Shown here: piece by piece, positions 22,475-31,690 of the stretch | Position numbering within the stretch: the first letter of the stretch is position 1 | Layout: every line of letters starts with the position of its first letter | Assembly: GCA_037127255.1 (NCBI GenBank) | Contig: JBANSL010000010.1 | Location: 33,210,120 to 33,274,119 of the forward strand | Direction: 5' to 3' | DNA: 64,000 bases | Source: Persicaria tinctoria | Lineage: Eukaryota > Streptophyta > Magnoliopsida > Caryophyllales > Polygonaceae | The notes under the pieces: model-generated | The model's database searches: none | Told to the model about the DNA's origin: nothing | The model's input: the letters and a program-made list of their open reading frames with translations, nothing else | Made by a program: the position numbers and the translations under genes

Positions 22475-23738
22475 TAAGTCCGGCACTTAGTACGGAAATT
22501 ACCATACCAACCATCAGTGTCGGACCTGAGTTTCTAATGGCCCGAGGCGAAATTTAAATGGGGCCCCCATCATTATATATAGTATGTATATACATAAGGT
22601 AAGGTAGAATAAATGGTTTTTTAAATAGTCTTTTAATATCAAAAAACATTTAAACGAAAGTTAAAATTAAAAAAAATCAACTAAACCTCGCCTAACAAAC
22701 TGGGGGAAATTAAAAAAAAATCAAAGGCAAAAAAAACACAGGAATTTAAATTTTAAAAAATCAACCAAAGTTAAAATTATTAGGGGAAAAATTAAATAAC
22801 AAAAATCAAATTCAAATTACTGGGGTTTTTTTTAAAAAAATGACAGGCAAAAAAAAAAAAAATCAAACGTAATCACTAGGCGGGGGAAGTGGGTTTCGAA
22901 CCCTAGACCCCAAGCTAAAATTGAAACTTCTACCGGAATTCCTCGCCAGCTGGGATACTTAAATTTTATGTGATACCTCCTTGCTAATACTAATATAATT
23001 AAATCAAATTTTATGGGCCCTCTATATGAATTGGGCCTGAGGCGACGGTCTGTTGGGCCTCGCCTAAGGTCCGGCCCTGCCAATCATATACTAACTACAA
23101 ATCGACTATGTAATCACACTTGTGGTAACCAACATGGTGGTAATCACGTGAAGATAGTACGGTAACGGCAATGAAATTTGAATACTATTGTTACCAAGTA
23201 TATATATTAATTTTTTTTATTTAATATTTTATTGTTATTACCTTTAAATTTTAAGTTTTTAATTTATATTTTGTGTTTTGATTTTGACCTAAATTGGTCA
23301 TTTTTACATTTTCTACTAGAAACAGTATGAATATTTTGAATGTTTGAAGACTTTGAACTTGTTTTGTTTTAACTTGCAGGAACATTTTAAATGTTTGAAC
23401 AATTGAACTTGGTTTGTTTTAAAACTTTGAACTTGGTTGGTTTGAATTGGTTTGTACTTTAGGTTGTGAACTTGATTTATTTGAAGTTTTAATATGTGGT
23501 AATCATATTGTTTTTTGTAACTATATTTTTTCGTTTGATAACTTTGATGACTACCGGAAAGTAGCCAAAGGGTTTCAAAAAAATACAAATAGAATTACAG
23601 CTTGGTAACCATGGTAATGTACCGATGGTAACCACGACTTGTAGTTGGTACGTGGTATGAAAATTTGTTTACCACCAGTTTGTGGTTGGTACATGGTAAT
23701 CACCATTTTTTGGTGGTTACCGTACCATGCCAACCCTA
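22475..23738. mobile_element. hAT-type non-autonomous element (outer)
   Basis: A perfect 8-bp duplication ATTTTTCT flanks it (22467-22474 and 23739-23746). The ends are TAAGTCCGGCACTTAG and, complemented, TAGGGTTGGCATGGTAC, followed on both sides by ACGG...ACC strings. The interior has repeated TTTGAACTTGGTT units and several GGTAACCACC-like strings. There is no transposase. The element carries a second hAT element (22515-23079) 40 bp inside its left end. Confidence 0.8.
22515..23079. mobile_element. hAT-type non-autonomous element (inner, nested)
   Basis: The ends are CAGTGTCGGACCTGAG and, complemented, CAGGGCCGGACCTTAG, typical hAT termini. The flanks are CCAACCAT (22507-22514) and CCAATCAT (23080-23087), 7 of 8 identical. 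The interior is very A-rich with several GGGGAAATTAAAAA repeats. No coding sequence. Confidence 0.82.
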
Positions 23739-23746
23739 ATTTTTCT

Positions 23747-24790
23747 ATTGACTAAAATATTCGAAATCAGACAAGTTTGATTATAAAAATAATAAATATA
23801 CGAATACAATTTTCGCGAGTCTTTAAAAAAAATCTTAATAAAATAATAAATTAAGATTATAAATTTAAATAAAATATTAAAAAAATCAATACTCTATCAC
23901 CAAAAATATGTTATGTTTTATTGTTTTTTTAGAAGAATGAAAACTATATAAAATATCAATTTTTTAATTAATTTTTTAAATAACTTCAGACTCCATCCGT
24001 TAATAATAAACACGCCACTTACTATTTACTTACATATTTTAGGATGTCATCCGTCTAATGAAATATTTTTTCATCTGTCTGATAAAAACTATACTCCGTA
24101 TACTTTTTTCATTAATTTTTTAGCTCATTAAAAAGCATGTCAAAAAGTTAAATGAAATATTTTTTTTTAACTGAGGGAGTATCAATTTTTTTTTAATAAT
24201 TTCATACATATTAGGAGTAATTATGAAATTATAAAAGAAATTTAAAAAGCGTAAAATAATGGTAAAGTGATATGTTTTGGTTAACGAAGTATTTAATGGT
24301 AATAAGTTTGAAATTAAAAAATTAATATTTTATATAGTTTTTATCTCTTAAAAAATGTGTATAAATATTAAATAGTAAAATGACATATTTTTATTAATAG
24401 AGGTAGTACAAAATAAGAAATGTAGAGTTGGGAAGGTAAGTCAAAATATGTTGACTAAAGTATGTTAAATTTAAAACAATATTAAATTTTATCATTCAAT
24501 TATACACATGTCAATATAATAAAATTAAAATGATACTACCTTCGTGAACAAAAACATGACTTTTATTATTTTCACGTATTTTTTAGGATGATACAAACTA
24601 TACAAATATCAAATTTTATTTATTAATATTTTAAATAATTTTATATTTGTTAGTAATATGTATGAAATTGTTAAAAAAAATATGAATAGTAAATTGACAT
24701 ATTTTAGTTAACCAATGTAGTATTAAAGAAAATAATACATGAGTATGTGTTATATATAATTTTATCTCAGATTGGATGTATTATCCGAAA
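23747..24790. repeat. AT-rich block with eroded Stowaway-like MITEs
   Basis: Two partly palindromic stretches can be made out: 23989-24181 (ACTCCATCCGTTAAT on the left, AACTGAGGGAGTAT on the right) and 24533-24724 (ATACTACCTTCGT left, ATGTAGTAT right). Both share CATATTTTAG- and AAATATTAAA-type interiors. They look like Stowaway (Tc1/mariner) relics, but the termini are too mutated for certain boundaries. No gene. Confidence 0.45.
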
Positions 24791-25050
24791 TGAGATGGGA
24801 CATGTGGTCGATCTTTTTCGTCAAGAGGCTTCACCTGGCATTGTCATGTGAATCGAAGCGTTAGCCTTCAAGGAAGAAATCAAGCGAGCCATGTTGTTAG
24901 GCATTAAGAAACTCATTATCGAAGGCGACAATCAAATTGTGGTCAATGGAATTACCGGTAAGGGTATCACACTCTGGGAGATCTTTATGGTTATAGAAGA
25001 AATCAAACGTATCTGCAAGCAATTCCAAGTTGTTATCGTGCAACTGTAAG
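24790..25050 (+). pseudogene. LINE RNase H fragment, plus strand
   Basis: One plus-strand frame reads EALAFKEEIKRAMLLGIKKL followed by IIEGDNQIVVNGI, matching the AEAL...EGDN core of plant LINE RNase H domains. It covers about 65 residues, then ends. It faces the opposite way from the LINE remnants to its right, so a rearrangement or separate insertion joined them. Confidence 0.65.
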
Positions 25051-25109
25051 ACCCGTGGTCTTAAGAGGCGCCAATCCATGCCACCTAGCGCTCTTAGGTC
25101 CGTTGTCAT

Positions 25110-27050
25110 CACTTGAAGCCTGCAAAGGAAGAACTCTTGTGTCGTAGGTATGGCTTGAATCACTTATAATCAAAGATGAGCATTTCAATCTCCAAGGGAC
25201 ACTGTCAGGTGTCGTTGACAACATTAATGAGGGCAAGATTACCCCCTTCTAGCACCACATGTTGAAGACCGAGCTCTTTAATTAGCAGCTTGAACACCCG
25301 CATGAAGCGCTAGGATCTCCACTGCCAACGCTGACTCAGTCATGCAAAAAAAAAAAGAAAAGGCGTTCGATGCATGTTAAAATTGATCACAAACCCTGCA
25401 ATGGCATTTTCGAGTGGGATCTTTGACCCGTCAAAATTGATCCTGAAGACTCCCACTAGTACGTGGTGGTTCCCATTTGATGTCCCCCCCCCCCCCCCCC
25501 TTTTGGCCTAGATGGCTATCTCGTGCTTGAGTGTACTATACCATAGTTGTTTGTGTTTTTAGTCTTCTCCTAGGTATGTAGTTGGTGTGAAATGTATTGT
25601 TCCCAACCACTCTCATTAATGACGTTTGATCTGTTGAAAACAATCTTGTTTCGAATTTTTCAGATGCTCCACCATGAGGTCACCAATATAGTATGATCCA
25701 TGTGGTTTAGTTTCTTAAATATCTCGTTCATCTTGTGTTCTACTCATATTGATGCTTGGTTGATTTCATTTATCATGTCGCCTACTCTCATGTTAATTTT
25801 TTTACATGAATAAGTGTTGAGCATCCTCCGTAGATTGGTTACACAAAGCACGGGTTTGTGAAACCACAATGCCATTGAAAACAAGGCATTGTTTTGTTGG
25901 AAGTCCATTTGCTAGGAGTTTCCACAGAAAGTTTTTTTTAATCTTTGGATTCGTGTCTGTTTTCCATATCCAATTAATCGGAGTTGCTTACTTGCTGGTT
26001 CTGGGTCCCTGTGACTAGTTTAAGAACACTAGTTGTAGAGAACCAACAACTCTCACTAGTTTTCCAGTAGATTCTATCCTCGAGCACATTTGTGGGAATC
26101 TTAATAGACTTAATTTTCCTTATAATCTCTATTGAAAGCAAATGTATAACTCCTAGTAGGTCCAATATAATGTTCGGTTTGTTGAGATGAAATTATATAT
26201 GTACTCGCTCATGGATGTCCACTTGACATCTCGGGAGCACCTGATCTTTGAGAGTGAAGTCGTCAACCCATGAGTCCTCCCAAAATTTTATAGTTTTTTC
26301 ATTTCCGATTTTCCATCGAAGCCCTTTTCAGAATTCATCCTTTAGTCCCATGAGTTTGCTCCACTGCCAAGAGGTTCCAGTTTTCTTTTTGTAGTCCCAA
26401 AGTTGGTGGTCTTTCATGTATTATTACTTAACAAGTTTAACCCAAATGTTTTCTGGTTCAGCAATTAGTTTCCTTAAGAGTTTCATTTGTAATGCTTTTC
26501 GTATACCTATAGCTCCAAGGTCTTTTTGTTTGCATATTTTTCATCCAATAAGGGGTTTGTAACTTGATTTGGTCAAGTTTGTAGTGTATAATTGATGGGA
26601 GCATGAAACTCTGCACAATGTAGTTAGGTTTTGTCGCAAGATTTGCCTTAATAAGGATAGTTCTTCCTTGTTGCGAGAGCGCATTCCTTTCCATTTGGGA
26701 AGTTGTTTCTTACTCTGGCCTAGGGTGTCTTCGAAAGTTTGTCTGTTCACTTTCCCGTTAATAATAGGGCATCCAAGGTATCTTTCTAGGGATCGTCGGT
26801 TCGTTATTCCTAATAATCTTTGTATGCTTTATTTTTGCAGGTTTGTAACACCCAAGGGCACCTGAAAGGCCGATTTATGAAAATTTACTTTTTGTCAAGA
26901 TATTTCACAATATTACTCGATGATTTTCTTAATATGGGAATATGAGTCATTATATGCTTTTTTGAAAATCATAATATCATTCGCGAATGAGAGAATGAGA
27001 GAAATGGAATACAGGGTCCTTGCCGAATGGGTTCAAATCCAACAGACAAT
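25110..27050 (-). pseudogene. Heavily decayed LINE remnant E
   Basis: Minus-strand pieces in several frames: RNase H (KELGLQHVVLEGGNLALI near 25250 and INFDGSK near 25430), a zinc-RVT piece (DRIYWKTSESCWFSTTS near 26070) and the thumb region of reverse transcriptase (NALSQQGRTILIKANLATKP near 26680). An 18-base C run at about 25483-25500 lies just upstream of the RNase H block on the coding strand. No frame is intact. It is older than LINEs A-D judging by stop density. Confidence 0.75.
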
Positions 27051-27246
27051 CTAGTATGAGTACACTATTGTTGCAATTTTCGAACTAGAATTGGGCAGAA
27101 AGTGTTTTGTTTGAAGAATATATATAGATATATAGCTGTTTTGAATTAAGTCCAATAATTAGTAAATGTGTTAAAAATAAAAGAAAAAAATATGATTGAT
27201 TTAAAGAGATATAGGAAAGAAGAAGAAGAAAATAATTAAATGAATT

Positions 27247-27504
27247 TTTTTTGAACCGGAAAAAATTTGACTGTTGGCAGAGCCAACTAGCCAAGAGCAT
27301 CCTTACGGATGATACTGCATAAGACAGCATCAGGGGGCAAGGCCGAGGGAGAACCCAAAATCTAGATGAGATAATCGGTCAGCAGCTTGATTGCCATCCC
27401 TAAATACATGAGAGACCTCAAATTCTGGAATCATATTCAGAGCGCATAGAGAGTCGGATAAAAGCATCTCTATATCGCCACAGCAAGACACACTTGTTTG
27501 AGGC
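27247..27504 (-). pseudogene. LINE 3' fragment, target of LINE B insertion
   Basis: The minus strand encodes an RNase H tail, CCGDIEMLLSDSLCALNM then VFRDGNQAADRLSHL, and near its end an IRKDALG-like C-terminus, with T-rich remains of a poly(A) tail at 27247. LINE B was inserted into this fragment; a 17-bp duplication of its sequence marks both ends of LINE B. Confidence 0.75.
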
Positions 27505-27543
27505 TTTTTTTTTTGATTAAGTAAAAATTCGGATGGGAATACC

Positions 27544-30500
27544 CTATCCGAAAGCATCCTGTCGGATGAGGTCAAGAAGACCTGTATCTAGGTATAGCTT
27601 TGGCCCCCTGGTTGAGTAGCAAAGGTGTGCAACCTTATCCGCTACCCGGTTACCAATACGGGGAATATGAGATATATCAACATTATTTATTTCTCGGAGA
27701 AGGGCTTGGATATCTGACATAACCATTTCTATTTCCCAAGGACACCCAACTTGTGTTCTTAGATAATCCGTGATAATCTTTGAGTCTCCCTCTATTATGA
27801 GATCGGTTATTTTTAGTTCTCTAGCTTTTTCTACCCCAAGACGTAGGGCTAGAGCTTCCGCCATAAGAGGTGATTGTCCACCAATAGCTTTACCACCAAT
27901 GTTGATAGGGTCACCACACCAATCTCTGATAATGTATCCAATGGAGCTATTTGAGGTTGATTTAAATGATCCGTCAAAGTTTAACTTGTATTTTCCAACC
28001 GGAGGTTTCCTCCAACGGTAGGTTTTCCTATTGTTCTTGGTCAGACTTCTTCCCTTATTTTGTTTATGTAAGCCGTCATCCTCCATCTCATTCCATCTGC
28101 TAGCTTTTCTCCAGTTTTCAATACTGTCCATGATCATTTTCTTAATACCCTCTGCAGAGGGGATGTTTTCATTTCGAAAGATTGTTTGGTTCCTTATAAA
28201 CCAAATGGTCCACCATCTGATTGCTATCTTTTGTTTCTTCTCCATAGGAAGAGAGGAACCTAAAATTTGTAGAATTTGATCCATATCTCTGTTTTCTGAA
28301 ATAAGAGTGTTAATACTTTGAGATATTTGTCCAGAGAATTGTTGTTGAAAATTGTTGATGGGACATTCTATGAATAGATGAATATCATCTTCCGCGAACT
28401 GATTGCAAAAGCTACATGTATTCGGTACCGCCACCCCTTTTTGGGCTAGGCGGGTAGCCGTGGCAAGGCCTTTTTGTTTTATTTTCCATATAAAGTTCTT
28501 AACTTTTGGAGGGGCGTCAAGTTTCCAGATCCATGAGAATTCATCTGATGGTTCATCCGATGGTCCGGAGATTAAGTTATAGGCACTTGTCGTTATGAAC
28601 CAGCCCTTTTTGGCGGGCCACCAATACAGTCTGTCTGCAAAGGGGGTGATTGGCAAGGGGATTTTCATAATATCCTCTATTATGGGCTCAGGAAGCACCG
28701 ACACAAGTTTCTCCTTCCACCATTGTCCTCCTATAATGAAATCGCTCACAGAATCATGTGGATTAATGTTATGTTGAGAATCTATTTTGTCCTTTAGAGG
28801 TATCGTTGCTACCCAATTATCTTCCCAAAACTTAATTGATTTCCCATCCCCCACCTGCCAGATGAGTCCCGTTTTAAATTTCGGGATTAGAGACCTTAGT
28901 TTTGACCATTGCCAAGAGGCATTGCCTTTTCTAGAGTAGGCAAGGATGTGACAGTCTTTCAGGTACTTGTATTGTATGATTTTGACCCAGTTATTCTCCG
29001 GTTCAGCCAGAATTTTCCAAAGAAGTTTTAGTTGGAGGGCTTCATTCATGTCCTTAGTTTTTCTAATACCCAATCCTCCACCCGCTTTTGATTTACATAT
29101 TTTGTCCCAACCGATTAATGGGCTATGTTGAGCGTCTTTGTTCCAGAAGAAGGTTCTGTTGATTTGATCTAATTGTTTATGGACCGCTACCGGGAGCATG
29201 AAGCTCTGCATCGAGTATAAAGGTTTTGATGAAAGATTAGACATTATTAGGGTTGCTCTGCCTTGTTGTGATAGGGTATTTGCACGCCATTTGCTCAATT
29301 GATCTTTAGATTTGCATATTATTTCGCCAAAAGTTTCCTTTGTAACCCTCCCATTTATGATGGGACAACCTAGGTATTTTTCCAGATGTCGTTCTAGGGG
29401 TATGTTCAATATTCCTTCTAGGTCTCGGGCTCTCGATCTAGTAATTCCTGGGGTGGTTTGAAAGGACGACTTTTGGTAGTTTACTTTCTGCCCTGAAAAT
29501 TTACAGTAGTCTTCAATTATCTCTTTAACTTTTATGCATGCAGAATTACTTCCTTTCGAAAATATTATTATATCGTCCGCGAAGGCCAGGAACGGAACGC
29601 AAGGGCCCGAATGGCCAAATTTAAATCCGATGCTTTTTTGATTAGATTCTGCCTCCCTCGAGAGTTTACGAGCAAGGACTTCTGCCCCGAGAAGGAAGAG
29701 AAACGGGGAGAGGGGGTCCCCTTGTCTCAAACCCCTTGAAGGTTTGAAAAGGTCTGTAGGACCGTTGTTTACTAAAACAGAAAAGGAAACTGTAGTCACA
29801 CATTCCATAATAATATCCACAAATCTTTGGTTGAAACCAAAACTCTGGAGTACTGCTTTCGTGAATTGCCAATCTACTCTGTCGTATGCTTTTTCCATGT
29901 CGAGTTTTATTGCAGTCCATCCCTTGGAACCTTTTCTAGTACGAAAGGAGTGGAATATCTCGTGTGCTATTAGGATGTTGTCTTGGATTGCTCTATCGGA
30001 AACAAAGGCTCCCTGTAGTGGGTGTATAAGTTTTCCTATTATCATTTTTAGTCGTTCTGTTATTATCTTTGAGATGATTTTATATAAGGTAGAGCATAGG
30101 CTAATCGGGCGGTAGTGTGTAGTCATGGAGGGGTTATCATTTTTTGGTATAAGGGAGATAAATGTATGATTAATTTGTTTTAGCAGTTTGCCCGAGTGAA
30201 AGAAAGCTTTTGTAGCCCGGATAATATCGGAGCCAACAATGTCCCAATATTTCTTGTAGAACTCAGCTGTCATTCCATCAGGGCCGGGGGATTTGTTGTT
30301 CCCCATTGAGAATACAGCTTTTTTGATTTCACTGTTTGTTGGTTGTTGAATAAGTGATTTGTTTTCCTCTTCTGTAATGACCGGGTTGATTTCTGAAAGA
30401 TATTCTTCTAATTGGGGAGTCCTATACATTTGTTCTTGACTAAATCTTTTTTCAAAGTCTCTTTGTATTTCCTTTTTAATATTTTCGTCGCCTATTATGT

Positions 30501-31690
30501 TAGTTCTTTCTGCTGAGGTAATTGTTCTAATTATCTTCCGATTTCTTCTCCCTGTGGCTACTCTATGGAAATAGGAGGAGTTGGTATCTGCTAACTTTAG
30601 GTGTTTTGATTTAGCTCTTTGGTTCCAGAAGGTTTTATGAAAAAGGAGTAGTTTTTCTCTTTTAGCCAAGAGATTTTGTTCTTTTATGTATGATTCAGGG
30701 TTTTGATTAGTCTGCTGGATTGATTGTATTTCAATTAGGGCCTCGTCCACGTCTTGTAGTTGCCGGAAGATGTTTCCAAATGTTTTCTTATTCCATATTT
30801 TAGCCTTTTGTTTGAGGATCTTTGACTTGTGTGTAATTCGGAACATAGCTGAGCCTGTACATGAAACTCTCCACGCTTGTTTGACAATATTTCGAAAATC
30901 TCTTCTTTGCAGCCAAATGTTTTCAAATTTGAAAGGGGGTGGTTTAAAGGTAGTGTTTTTGGAGATGTTAATTGAAATAGGACAATGGTCCGAGTTAGAG
31001 AATGCTCCATTTTTAGTTGCCAAATCGGGGAACATGTCGATTATTTCATGATGGACAAGCACTCTGTCAAGTTTTTCCAGTATGTTATCTGGGCCAAATT
31101 GTTTCTTTCTCCAAGTAAATGAGCTACCGTACGAGGGGATCTCCAGCAAGGAGCATGCATCTTTAAATTCCATTATTCTTAGGAATCTACTCGGTAGAAT
31201 TTCTGCCCCTCCACTTTTATCCGATGGTTGGCTTATTTCGTTTAAGTCTCCCATAACTAAGCATGGAATGTTGCTTTGGGTAATCAGATTGTATAAGTTT
31301 CTCCAAAAGTCATCTTTTTCTGAGGGGTTGGGGGGGGGGGGGGGGGGGGGCGTATACAAACAGCATTGGGCACTCAAAGTTCTCTTTTATGTTCTCGTAT
31401 TTTACGCCAATAATTCTTGGGAGATGAACAATCACTGAGATGGTTTCGTCTATGAAGGAGTTTTCATTCCAGAATAGAGCAATACCCCCGGCACGTCCAG
31501 AAGCCGGGGACCAACACATGTTTGTGAATCCCGCATTTTTCCATAGAGATTCCTTCGGTTCTTTTTCAGTCTTTGTTTCTGCTAATATTAGCATTTGTAT
31601 ATGATCTAGGGAGCGCCATCCATTCATGTTAGTCCAGAAGGTTTCTTTTCCAATTCCCCTACAGTTCCAATATCGTATAATCATGACCAC
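27544..31690 (-). pseudogene. LINE B ORF2, one frameshift in endonuclease
   Basis: The endonuclease starts at the ATG in the ATGA overlap at 31684 (or at 31690) with YWNCRGIGKE, LAETKTE and VYAP. At a run of 21 C on the coding strand (31330-31350) the frame changes. From there about 1,270 residues are open: MGDLNEI, FTWRKKQ, SNSDHCPI (endonuclease), NNKSPGPDGMTAEFYK, KLDMEKAYDRVDW, GLRQGDPLSPFLF, FADDIIIFS (reverse transcriptase), a zinc-RVT region with CSFCNQFAEDDIHLF, and RNase H with LNFDGSF, AEALAL, EGDS and NRVADK. The C-terminus is LIRQDAFG. A tract of 3n+2 bases would keep frame, so the present length is off by one. The run may also be a sequencing or assembly error, in which case ORF2 is intact. 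Confidence 0.85.
31330..31350. repeat. 21-base G homopolymer in LINE B endonuclease
   Basis: An uninterrupted run of 21 G (C on the coding strand) replaces what should be a short proline-coding stretch after VYAP. It separates two otherwise open frames. Confidence 0.9.
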
